Positions 1 through 5,444 of a stretch of 5,456 bases of DNA are shown here, piece after piece. The position numbers were made by a program, and so were the translations under genes. Numbering within the stretch: position 1 is the stretch's first letter; each line of letters starts with the position of its first letter. Source of the DNA: an uncultured Amaricoccus sp. (lineage in GTDB: Bacteria > Pseudomonadota > Alphaproteobacteria > Rhodobacterales > Rhodobacteraceae); the NCBI RefSeq assembly GCF_937858865.1, contig NZ_CALLYO010000240.1, forward strand, positions 1-5,456, given 5' to 3'. The notes beneath the pieces are model-generated. The model saw only the letters and a program-made list of their open reading frames with translations. It was not told the origin of the DNA and did not search any database.

Positions 1-2
1 AG

Positions 3-806
3 GCGCTCGAGCCGGGGGTCGGCCTCGTCGCCGGGGACGGCGGCGGGCACGATACCGAGATCGTCGTCGCCGCCGACGGGGTGCGCTCGGGCCTGCGGGT
101 GGCGGCGGGGCTCGCGGCGGCGCCGGCGCGCTTCACCGGGCATGTCGCCTGGCGCGGGCTGGTGCCGACGGCGGGGCTGCCGGCGGAGGCGGCGGCTCCG
201 GTGACGCGGGTGTCGATGGGGCCGGGACGGCATCTGGTCAGCTATCCGCTGCGCGGGGGGAGTCTCGTCAACATCGTGGCGGTGGAGGAGCGCCGCGCCT
301 GGGCGGAGGAGGGCTGGACGACGCCGGCCGACCCCGCGGAGCTGCGCCGGGCCTTCGCCGGCTGGGGCGGGACGGCGGGGGCGCTGCTGGCGGCGGTCGA
401 GGACTGCTTCCTCTGGGGGCTCTTCGCCCATCCGCCGCTGCCGCGCTGGACGGCCGGGCGGCTGGCGCTGCTCGGCGATGCCTGCCACCCGATGCTGCCC
501 TTCCTCGCCCAGGGCGCGACCATGGCGCTCGAGGACGCCTGGGTGCTGGCCGAGGCGCTCGATGCGGCGGCCGATCCCGGCGCCGGGCTGGCCGCCTATG
601 CCGCCGCGCGGCTGCCGCGCGCGACGCGGGTGCAGCGCGCCTCGGCGCGAAACGGGCGGATCTTCCACCTCGGGCCCGGTTTCGGGCCGCCGGCGCACGC
701 GGCGCTCGCCGCCGCATCGGCGCTGGCGCCGGGCTGGCTCGCCGGCCGTTTCGACTGGCTCTACGGCGTCGACGTCACCGCGCCGCGGCGTCCGGGCGCC
801 GCTTGA
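3..806 (+). CDS. FAD-dependent aromatic-ring monooxygenase (salicylate hydroxylase-like), 5' end missing
   Basis: This is the C-terminal 267 residues of a group A flavoprotein monooxygenase, an NAD(P)H- and FAD-using soluble enzyme that hydroxylates aromatic or similar rings. The reading frame is open to the left edge, so the gene begins outside the window. The GTG at 81 is an internal valine inside the conserved DG motif (VVAADGVRSGLR, visible residues 21-32), not a start. The second family signature, LALLGDACHPMLPFLAQGA, carries the GD pair that contacts FAD ribityl/phosphate (visible residues 158-159) and is followed by the usual MALEDAWVLAEAL helix. Family members are about 380-400 residues, so roughly 110-130 N-terminal residues with the GxGxxG dinucleotide fold are missing. 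The AQGA-MALEDA form resembles salicylate or 6-hydroxynicotinate hydroxylases, but substrate cannot be assigned; a ubiquinone-pathway hydroxylase is less likely. The family call is firm, the substrate unknown. Confidence 0.9.
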   Translation, partial: ALEPGVGLVAGDGGGHDTEIVVAADGVRSGLRVAAGLAAAPARFTGHVAWRGLVPTAGLPAEAAAPVTRVSMGPGRHLVSYPLRGGSLVNIVAVEERRAWAEEGWTTPADPAELRRAFAGWGGTAGALLAAVEDCFLWGLFAHPPLPRWTAGRLALLGDACHPMLPFLAQGATMALEDAWVLAEALDAAADPGAGLAAYAAARLPRATRVQRASARNGRIFHLGPGFGPPAHAALAAASALAPGWLAGRFDWLYGVDVTAPRRPGAA

Positions 807-827
807 CACCGCTCACGGCATTGTCAA
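803..827. promoter_or_regulatory. TTGACA / TGTCAA dyad overlapping the monooxygenase stop codon
   Basis: TTGACA (803-808) and its exact reverse complement TGTCAA (822-827) flank a 13-base spacer. The spacer holds a further CCG/CGG pair (809-811 and 816-818), so RNA could fold with a 4-base loop and a CAT bulge. TTGACA is also a perfect sigma-70 -35 hexamer, but the best -10 positions 16-17 bp downstream (825-831) are poor. It could be an operator, a promoter element for the TerC gene, or a weak hairpin after the monooxygenase gene. The dyad is seen directly; its function is inferred. Confidence 0.35.
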
Positions 828-830
828 TGA

Positions 831-840
831 CGGACGTCCG
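831..840. repeat. 10-bp perfect palindrome in the TerC leader
   Basis: CGGACGTCCG is identical to its reverse complement and lies 20 bases before the TerC start codon, just ahead of the ribosome binding site. In DNA this rich in G/C, roughly ten palindromes of this length would be expected by chance in a window this size, so on its own it is weak. Its position next to the 803-827 dyad is the reason to record it. Confidence 0.3.
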
Positions 841-860
841 GGGCAGGAGGAAAGAGCCAG

Positions 861-1538
861 ATGTTCGATGCAGCGTTCCTGACCTCGTTCCTCCAGGTGA
901 TCATGATCGACCTGGTGCTGGCGGGGGACAATGCCGTCGTCATCGGGCTCGCCGCGGCCGGCCTTCCGCCGGATCTGCGGCGGAAGGCGATCATCATCGG
1001 CATCCTCGCCGCCACGGTCATGCGCATCAGCTTCGCGCTGATCGCGACGCAGCTGCTCAACCTGACCGGGCTGCTGCTGGCTGGCGGCCTGCTGCTGCTC
1101 TGGGTCTGCTGGAAGATGTACCAGGAGCTGCGCGTCGGCCACCGGGCGGAGGAGGCCGCGGCGATGGAGGCGCTCGCCGAGGGCGATCTCGACGCAGACG
1201 GCACGGTCGCGGGCACGATGCCGCGCAAGACGCTGCGCCAGGCGGTGACGCAGATCATCATCGCCGACGTCTCGATGTCGCTCGACAACGTGCTGGCGGT
1301 GGCCGGCGCGGCGCGCGAGCATCCGGTCGTGCTGGTCTTCGGGCTCGCGCTCTCGGTGGTGCTGATGGGGGTCGCGGCCTCGATGATCGCGCGCGTGCTC
1401 AACCGCTACCGCTGGATCGCCTGGGTCGGCCTCGCGATCATCCTCTACGTCGCGCTGCACATGATCTGGGAGGGCTGGCACGACATCCAGACCGAGCTGA
1501 ACGGCGCGCCGCCGGTGGCCGAGGCGCCGGCGCACTGA
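861..1538 (+). CDS. TerC family integral membrane protein, YjbE type (probable metal-ion exporter)
   Basis: A 225-residue inner-membrane protein of the TerC family. Some bacterial members export manganese, and some are controlled by the yybP-ykoY Mn riboswitch; the role here is inferred from family only. Two matching acidic motifs mark the two halves, DLVLAGDN (residues 17-24, D17, D23, N24) and DVSMSLDN (136-143, D136, D142, N143), placing acidic residues within membrane segments as expected for ion transport. About six hydrophobic segments can be read, near 5-32, 43-64, 69-86, 130-150, 156-177 and 184-203, with an acidic charged linker at about 89-125 joining the halves. ATG 861 is supported by AGGAGG at 845-850 with a 10-base spacer. 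The gene starts 54 bp after the monooxygenase stop on the same strand, so read-through is possible. It meets xth tail to tail 6 bp downstream. No tellurite operon genes are nearby, so tellurium resistance is not implied. Confidence 0.9.
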   Translation: MFDAAFLTSFLQVIMIDLVLAGDNAVVIGLAAAGLPPDLRRKAIIIGILAATVMRISFALIATQLLNLTGLLLAGGLLLLWVCWKMYQELRVGHRAEEAAAMEALAEGDLDADGTVAGTMPRKTLRQAVTQIIIADVSMSLDNVLAVAGAAREHPVVLVFGLALSVVLMGVAASMIARVLNRYRWIAWVGLAIILYVALHMIWEGWHDIQTELNGAPPVAEAPAH

Positions 1539-1544
1539 GCCGCT

Positions 1545-2315
1545 TCAGGGCGTGAGCGTCACCCAGATCGGGACGTGGTCGGAGGGCTTCTCGCGCGAGC
1601 GGGTCTCGGCGTCGATGCCGCAGGTCTCGAGCCGGTCGGCGGCCTGCGGGGTCAGCAGCACGTGGTCGATGCGGATGCCCCAGTTCTTCTGGAAGGCGCC
1701 GGCCTGATAGTCCCAGAAGGTATAGACCCCGGGCGACTGGTCGACGGCGCGCAGGGCGTCAGTCAGCCCGAGGTGGACGAGGCGGCGGAAGGCCTGGCGG
1801 GTCGGGGGGAGGAAGAGGGCGTCCCTGGTCCAGACCTTGGGATCCCAGCAGTCCTTCGGCTCGGGGATGACGTTGTAGTCGCCGAGGATGACGGCGGTCT
1901 CCTCGGTCGCGATCAGCTCGGCGGCGCGGGCGTGCAGCCGCTCCATCCAGGCGAGCTTGTAGTCGTACTTGGGGCCGGGGGCGGGGTTGCCGTTCGGCAG
2001 GTAGAGGCCGCAGACCCGGACGCCGGCGACCTCGGCCTCGATCCAGCGCGACTGTTCGTCGCCGTCGTCGCCGGGGAGGCCGCGGCGGACGTCGGCCAGG
2101 GGCAGGCGGGAGAGGATGGCGACGCCGTTGAAGCCCTTCTGGCCGTGGGTCTCGATGTTGTAGCCCATCTCCTCGATCTCGAGGCGGGGGAACTGGTCGT
2201 CGGTGCACTTGAGCTCCTGGAGGACGACCACGTCGGTTCCGGCATCCCGGAGCCAGTCGAGGAGGGCGGGCAGGCGGGCCTTGACGCCATTGATGTTGAA
2301 GGAGGCGATCTTCAT
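1545..2315 (-). CDS. xth: Exodeoxyribonuclease III (AP endonuclease, ExoIII/APE1 family)
   Basis: A 256-residue Mg-dependent, cytoplasmic enzyme of the endonuclease/exonuclease/phosphatase fold. The family cuts DNA 5' of abasic sites, clears blocked 3' ends and has 3'-5' exonuclease activity in base excision repair. All expected motifs are present in order: SFNING with N7, LQELK with metal ligand E34, LYLPNGN with Y105, GDYNV with D146 and N148, RIDHVL with D217, and the terminal SDHVPI with catalytic D246-H247. The open frame runs upstream to 2387, but the family begins at MKIASFNING, so the ATG at 2315 is chosen; the extra 24 residues upstream are arginine/alanine-rich and not family-like. 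No good Shine-Dalgarno sequence precedes 2315, which is a small oddity. The gene is convergent with the TerC gene and divergent from the MgtC-like gene, so it is probably transcribed alone from the 2316-2537 intergenic region. Confidence 0.96.
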   Translation of the reverse strand: MKIASFNINGVKARLPALLDWLRDAGTDVVVLQELKCTDDQFPRLEIEEMGYNIETHGQKGFNGVAILSRLPLADVRRGLPGDDGDEQSRWIEAEVAGVRVCGLYLPNGNPAPGPKYDYKLAWMERLHARAAELIATEETAVILGDYNVIPEPKDCWDPKVWTRDALFLPPTRQAFRRLVHLGLTDALRAVDQSPGVYTFWDYQAGAFQKNWGIRIDHVLLTPQAADRLETCGIDAETRSREKPSDHVPIWVTLTP

Positions 2316-2364
2316 GGCGCGGACGCTAGCCGCCCGGCGCGCCGGCCGCAAGCGGGTGGCCGGG

Positions 2365-2387
2365 GTGCGAAAAGGAGGATTTCGCAC
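2365..2387. promoter_or_regulatory. 8-bp stem hairpin with a Shine-Dalgarno-type loop, upstream of xth
   Basis: GTGCGAAA (2365-2372) and TTTCGCAC (2380-2387) are exact reverse complements around the 7-base loop AGGAGGA (2373-2379). Read as - strand RNA, in the xth direction, the loop is UCCUCCU, the same as the anti-Shine-Dalgarno core of 16S rRNA. Read as + strand RNA it is a perfect Shine-Dalgarno sequence with no start codon at a usable distance. A competing TTCGC/GCGAA pairing exists just to the right (2381-2392). There is no T tract on either side, so a classical terminator is unlikely. The structure is seen directly; any role is unproven. Confidence 0.45.
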
Positions 2388-2440
2388 GCGAAACTATAAG
2401 CAAGTGCATGATATTGAAGGGATAACATGTGTTAATTCTT
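2388..2440. promoter_or_regulatory. AT-rich island between divergent xth and MgtC-like genes, probable promoter region
   Basis: By hand count only 15 of 50 bases at 2391-2440 are G or C, in a window that is otherwise overwhelmingly G/C. It lies in the only long divergent intergenic region, where promoters for xth (leftward) and possibly the MgtC-like gene (rightward) are expected. TTATAG on the - strand (complement of 2394-2399) resembles a -10 box and would start a transcript near 2387, placing the 2365-2387 hairpin at the 5' end of the xth mRNA; no good -35 is seen. TAACA (2423-2427) and TGTTA (2430-2434) form a short dyad that could be an operator. It does not appear to encode a protein. 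Confidence 0.5.
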
Positions 2441-2496
2441 CCTTGCCGCCGGTAGGGTTCGCTTAACCGCCCTGCGGTGCTGCCGCGGGGGAGCGG

Positions 2497-2502
2497 TATG
2501 AT
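2497..2502 (+). promoter_or_regulatory. Possible -10 box (TATGAT) for the MgtC-like gene
   Basis: TATGAT differs from the sigma-70 -10 consensus TATAAT at one base and sits about 36 bases before the start codon at 2538, a plausible leader length. The -35 position, 17 bp upstream around 2474-2479, reads GCGGTG and is not convincing. It is recorded as a candidate only; such hexamers are rare in the surrounding GC-rich sequence. Confidence 0.3.
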
Positions 2503-2537
2503 AGGCTCTCGGAGCGAGGGGCGCGGGAGGCGGAGGG

Positions 2538-3809
2538 ATGGAGACGAACGAGATCATCAGCCGCCTCGCGGTGGCGCTCGCCATCGGCCTGCTGGTCGGG
2601 CTGGAGCGCGGGTGGCGGACGCGGGACGAGCGCGAGCATCAGCGGGCGGCCGGGCTCAGGACCTTCGCGTTGAGCGGGCTGCTCGGCGGGGTCGCGGGCC
2701 TCTTGGCGCTGGAGTTCGGCGGGGTGCTGCTCGGTCTCCTCTTCGCCGGCTTCGCCGCCACCTTCGCGCTCTTCCAGTGGCTGGAGGCGCGGCTCGACGA
2801 CAACGTCAGCGCCACGACGGCGGTGGCCGGGATGCTGGTCTTCCTGCTCGGCGCGCTGGCGGTCGCCGGCGAGCTGGTGCCGGCCGTCGCTGCGGCGGTG
2901 GCGATGACGCTGCTCCTGGCGCTGCGCGAGCATCTGCACCGCTGGGTCGCCATGCTGACCTGGCCGGAGATCCGTGCCGTCCTGACGCTGGCGGCGATGT
3001 CCTTCCTGCTGCTGCCGGTGATCCCGGACCGGACCGTCGATCCGTGGGGGACGGTCAATCCGCACGAGATCTGGCTCCTCGCCATCCTGATCGCCGGGAT
3101 CTCCTTCGCCGGCTACGTGGCGGTCCGCGCCTTCGGCGAGCGGAGCGGCATCATGGCGATGGCGGCGGCCGGCGGGCTCGTGTCCTCGACGGCGACGACG
3201 CTGGCGCTGGCGCAGATGGAGAAGGGGCAGCCGGGGTCGGCCCGGCTGCTGAGCGCGGGGATCCTCGTCTCGAGCAACGTGATGCTGGTGCGGGTGGGGC
3301 TGGTCGCGCTCGGGCTCAACCCGGCGCTGCTGCCGCGGCTCGCGCTGCCGCTCGGCGCCGCGGCGCTGGTGCTGCTGGCGGCGGCGCTGCTCCTCGTCTG
3401 GCGCACGCGGCGGCGGGCGGGTCCGGCGCTGACGATCGACAATCCGCTCGCGGTCGGCACGGCGCTGTCGCTCGCCGCGGTCATGGCGGCGGTGATGCTG
3501 GCGGCCGAGCTCGCCCGGCGGTGGCTGGGCGACGTCGGCGTGCTGATCGTCGCGGGCGTCTCGGGGGTCGTCGACGTCGATGCGGTGACGATCTCGATGG
3601 CGCGGCTGAGCGCGGGCGGGGCCGGGCTCGACGCCGCGACCGCGGCGCTGGCGATCCTGGTCGCGGTCGGGGTGAATACCGCCTCGAAGGCGGTTCTCGC
3701 CGGCTGGGTCGGCGGCCGGGTCGTCGGCGGGATCGTCGGCGGCGTGGGGCTGCTCGCCGCGGCGGCCGCCGGGCTCGCCGTGCTCTGGCCGCTGGCGGCG
3801 GCCGGGTGA
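2538..3809 (+). CDS. MgtC/SapB-like N-domain plus DUF4010 multi-pass membrane protein
   Basis: A 423-residue, very hydrophobic inner-membrane protein. The N-terminal part (about 1-140) looks like the MgtC/SapB family, with GLLVGLERGWR (residues 17-27) and the GLRTFAL signature (39-45) followed by successive membrane helices. The remainder matches the DUF4010 type: GGLVSSTATTLALAQ (212-226), VSSNVMLVRVGL (244-255), VDVDAVTISMARL (345-357) and GVNTASKAVLAG (378-389), with about a dozen hydrophobic segments overall. The function of this architecture is not established. MgtC itself modulates ATP synthase and helps survival at low magnesium, but that should not be transferred to this longer protein; a transporter role is plausible because acidic residues D346, D348 and N380 lie in or near hydrophobic segments. 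ATG 2538 is supported by GGGAGG at 2525-2530 with a 7-base spacer. The gene stands alone, between xth (divergent) and erpA (convergent, 7 bp away). Confidence 0.88.
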   Translation: METNEIISRLAVALAIGLLVGLERGWRTRDEREHQRAAGLRTFALSGLLGGVAGLLALEFGGVLLGLLFAGFAATFALFQWLEARLDDNVSATTAVAGMLVFLLGALAVAGELVPAVAAAVAMTLLLALREHLHRWVAMLTWPEIRAVLTLAAMSFLLLPVIPDRTVDPWGTVNPHEIWLLAILIAGISFAGYVAVRAFGERSGIMAMAAAGGLVSSTATTLALAQMEKGQPGSARLLSAGILVSSNVMLVRVGLVALGLNPALLPRLALPLGAAALVLLAAALLLVWRTRRRAGPALTIDNPLAVGTALSLAAVMAAVMLAAELARRWLGDVGVLIVAGVSGVVDVDAVTISMARLSAGGAGLDAATAALAILVAVGVNTASKAVLAGWVGGRVVGGIVGGVGLLAAAAAGLAVLWPLAAAG

Positions 3810-3816
3810 GGCCGGC

Positions 3817-4134
3817 TCAGATCGAGAAGGAGGTGCCGCAGCCGCAGGAGGAGGTGGCGTTCGGGTTGTGGACGACGAAGCGGGCGCCGATGAGCTCGTC
3901 GGCGAAGTCGATCTCGGCGTCGGCGAGGAAGGGGAGCGAGACCGGGTCGATGAGGACGCGGACGCCGTCCTTCTCGAGGACGAGGTCGTCCGCGGCCGGC
4001 TCGTCGATCTTGATCTCGTACTGGAAGCCGGAGCATCCGCCGCCCTCGACGGCGACGCGGAGGGCTCCGGCGCCGATCTCGGCAAGGCGGGCGAAGGCGC
4101 GGTCGGTGACGCGGGGCGGCATGGCGAGGGGCAT
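3817..4134 (-). CDS. erpA: Iron-sulfur cluster insertion protein, A-type carrier (HesB/IscA/ErpA family)
   Basis: A 105-residue cytoplasmic A-type carrier that receives Fe-S clusters from the assembly scaffold and passes them to target enzymes. The three ligand cysteines are all present: C34 in GGGCSGFQYE and C97/C99 in the C-terminal SSCGCGTSF motif, with the usual VTDRAFARLAEIG beginning and the HNPNATSSCGCG ending. Two starts are possible, ATG at 4134 (MPLAMPPRV, 105 aa) and ATG at 4122 (MPPRV, 101 aa). Neither has a strong ribosome binding site, and 4134 is taken with caution. The open frame continues far upstream antisense to dgt, which is only a codon-bias shadow. The gene is divergent from dgt (78 bp apart). 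ErpA is preferred over IscA or SufA because no isc or suf genes are adjacent and because, from memory, an erpA-dgt pair is common in Rhodobacterales; the subtype is an inference. Confidence 0.93.
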   Translation of the reverse strand: MPLAMPPRVTDRAFARLAEIGAGALRVAVEGGGCSGFQYEIKIDEPAADDLVLEKDGVRVLIDPVSLPFLADAEIDFADELIGARFVVHNPNATSSCGCGTSFSI

Positions 4135-4172
4135 CTTCTGATCCGGGTGCGGATAGGCTAAGCGGGAAGGTA

Positions 4173-4186
4173 GGCGCCGCGGCGCC
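4173..4186. promoter_or_regulatory. 14-bp perfect palindrome between erpA and dgt
   Basis: GGCGCCGCGGCGCC is its own reverse complement and lies in the 78-bp gap (4135-4212) that must contain the starts of both divergent transcripts. No convincing -35/-10 pair is visible on either strand of this gap. About one palindrome of this length would be expected by chance in a window of this composition, so its placement rather than its existence is the point of interest. It could be a binding site or simply a GC-rich coincidence. Confidence 0.3.
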
Positions 4187-4212
4187 CGGAGGCAAGGATC
4201 GGAAGGGGCGAG

Positions 4213-5358
4213 ATGGCGGCGCCGTTCGCGACATTGCCCGGGGAGACCCGGGGACGGCTCTACCGGGAGGAGGAGTCGGCGCACCGCTCGCCCTTCCAGC
4301 GCGACCGGGACCGGATCATCCATTCGTCGGCGTTCCGGCGGCTGAAGCACAAGACGCAGGTCTTCGTCGAGCACGAGGGGGACTATTACCGCACGCGGCT
4401 GACGCATTCGGTCGAGGTGGCGCAGGTGGCGCGGACGCTGGCGCGGGTGCTCGAGCTGAACGAGGAGCTGGCCGAGGCGGTGGCGCTGGCGCACGACCTC
4501 GGGCATCCGCCGTTCGGCCACACCGGCGAGGAGGCGCTGCAGGGGATGATGGCGGCGCATGGCGGGTTCGACCATAATGCGCAGGCGATCAAGATCGTGA
4601 CCCGGCTCGAGGCGCATTACGCCGAGTTCGACGGGCTGAACCTGACCTGGGAGACGCTGGAGGGGATCGCCAAGCACAACGGGCCGGTGGTGGGGGAGGT
4701 GCCCTTCGCGCTGGCCGAGTACGATGCGGTGCATGGGCTGGAGCTCGGCACGCATGCAAGCGCCGAGGCGCAGGTGGCGGCGATCTCGGACGACATCGCC
4801 TACAACAACCACGACCTGGCGGACGGGCTCCGGGCCGGGCTCTTCACGCTCGAGGATCTGCGCGGGCTGCCGATGATCGGGGCCTGCATCGCGGCGGTCG
4901 ATGCGCGCTGGCCGGGGCTGGCGCCGTCGCGGCGGGAGCACGAGGCGCTGCGGCGGTTCTTCGGGCTGCTGGTCGAGGACGTGCTGGCGACGAGCCGGGC
5001 GCGGCTGGCCGAGTTCGCGCCGCGGAGCGCGGAGGAGGTGCGCGGGCTCGGGGCGCCGGTGGTGCGCTTCTCGGAGGCGACCTTCGCCGAGCTGAAGGTG
5101 ATCCGGGGTTTTCTCTACCGGCGGATGTACCGGCACTGGGCGGTGCAGCGGATGCGGCGGAAGGCGCGGATGGTGGTGGAGGAGCTCTTCTCGACCTTCG
5201 CCGGGGCGCCGGAGCTGATGCCGGAGGAGTGGAACGCCTGCGCGGCGCTCGGGGAGACGGCGCGGGCGCGGGTGGTGGCGGACTATATCGCCGGGATGAC
5301 CGACCGGTATGCGCTGCAGGAGCACCGCAAGCTGGTCGATCCGATGGTGAAGGGGTAG
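4213..5358 (+). CDS. dgt: Deoxyguanosinetriphosphate triphosphohydrolase-like protein (HD-domain dNTPase, type 2)
   Basis: A 381-residue cytoplasmic HD-superfamily enzyme. Characterised relatives hydrolyse dGTP or other dNTPs to the nucleoside and tripolyphosphate, trimming dNTP pools. The N-terminal family signature RSPFQRDRDRIIHSSAFRRL (residues 25-44) is followed by KHKTQVF. The metal-binding HD set is complete: H65 in RLTHSVEVAQ, H94-D95 in ALAHDLGHPPFGHTGE, and D194 in ISDDIAYNNHDLADGL. The length fits the shorter 'type 2' dGTPase-like group rather than the roughly 500-residue E. coli Dgt, so dGTP specificity is not assured. ATG 4213 is preceded by GGAAGG (4201-4206) with a 6-base spacer. 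The C-terminal part (about 240-381) is the helical region ending in ADYIAGMTDRYALQEHRKL, typical of the family. It is divergent from erpA. In related genomes argS often follows, but it is not reached here. Confidence 0.95.
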   Translation: MAAPFATLPGETRGRLYREEESAHRSPFQRDRDRIIHSSAFRRLKHKTQVFVEHEGDYYRTRLTHSVEVAQVARTLARVLELNEELAEAVALAHDLGHPPFGHTGEEALQGMMAAHGGFDHNAQAIKIVTRLEAHYAEFDGLNLTWETLEGIAKHNGPVVGEVPFALAEYDAVHGLELGTHASAEAQVAAISDDIAYNNHDLADGLRAGLFTLEDLRGLPMIGACIAAVDARWPGLAPSRREHEALRRFFGLLVEDVLATSRARLAEFAPRSAEEVRGLGAPVVRFSEATFAELKVIRGFLYRRMYRHWAVQRMRRKARMVVEELFSTFAGAPELMPEEWNACAALGETARARVVADYIAGMTDRYALQEHRKLVDPMVKG

Positions 5359-5361
5359 AGG

Positions 5362-5378
5362 CGGCGCTTTGAGCGCCG
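5362..5378 (+). terminator. Hairpin just after dgt, possible weak terminator
   Basis: CGGCGCT (5362-5368) and AGCGCCG (5372-5378) are exact reverse complements around a 3-base TTG loop, beginning 4 bases after the dgt stop. Only TTC follows the stem, so the U-run of a strong intrinsic terminator is missing. It may slow RNA polymerase or protect the 3' end of the mRNA. Confidence 0.4.
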
Positions 5379-5381
5379 TTC

Positions 5382-5397
5382 GCCCGCATGCGCGGGC
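5382..5397. repeat. Second GC-rich hairpin downstream of dgt
   Basis: GCCCGC (5382-5387) and GCGGGC (5392-5397) pair around the loop ATGC, only 3 bases after the previous stem. No T tract follows. The two stems in tandem form the structured 3' flank of dgt. Confidence 0.4.
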
Positions 5398-5402
5398 TCG
5401 GG

Positions 5403-5444
5403 TCCCGGAGGCCGGAGGGGGCTGCCCTTGCTCCCGGAGGCCGG
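5403..5444. repeat. Pair of 13-bp direct repeats in the non-coding tail
   Basis: TCCCGGAGGCCGG occurs at 5403-5415 and again at 5432-5444, a 29-bp period. Each copy is itself partly self-complementary (CCCGG-AGG-CCGG, extending to CCGGG in the second). No coding frame with recognisable content covers 5359-5456. This looks like intergenic repetitive sequence that may continue past the window edge. Confidence 0.5.

Noticed and set aside
807..860. A yybP-ykoY Mn riboswitch before the TerC-family gene
   Set aside because: The gap is only 54 bp, too short for the riboswitch, and its conserved loop sequences are not seen.
2316..2387. A 24-residue N-terminal extension of Xth from the ATG at 2387
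   Set aside because: The family starts at MKIASFNING; the extension is Arg/Ala-rich, and its start codon lies inside or at the edge of the hairpin.
1575..2399. A 274-codon + strand frame across xth
   Set aside because: It is Gly/Val/Asp/Glu-rich low-complexity translation opposite xth, whose catalytic motifs are all intact on the other strand.
2404..2466. A 20-codon GTG-started peptide following the AGGAGGA at 2373-2379
   Set aside because: The spacing of 24 bases from the Shine-Dalgarno-like loop is too long, and nothing about the peptide suggests a real product.
2423..2466. CtrA (TTAA-N7-TTAA) or alphaproteobacterial LexA (GTTC-N7-GTTC) sites in the xth upstream region
   Set aside because: The TTAA copies at 2432 and 2463 and the single GTTC at 2457 do not have the required spacing.
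2463..4085. A 540-codon open frame on the - strand across the MgtC-like gene
   Set aside because: It is rich in Arg, Pro, Gln and His with no domain, lies antisense to a clear membrane protein gene, and reflects high GC at third codon positions.
2477..4141. A 554-codon + strand frame overlapping the MgtC-like gene and erpA
   Set aside because: It is an out-of-frame Arg/Gly/Ala-rich shadow without a domain or ribosome binding site; the in-frame gene at 2538-3809 explains the coding signal.
3817..5325. A 502-codon - strand frame suggesting a long N-terminal extension of ErpA
   Set aside because: Only the last 105 residues match the ErpA family; the rest is antisense to dgt, which has complete HD motifs and a ribosome binding site.
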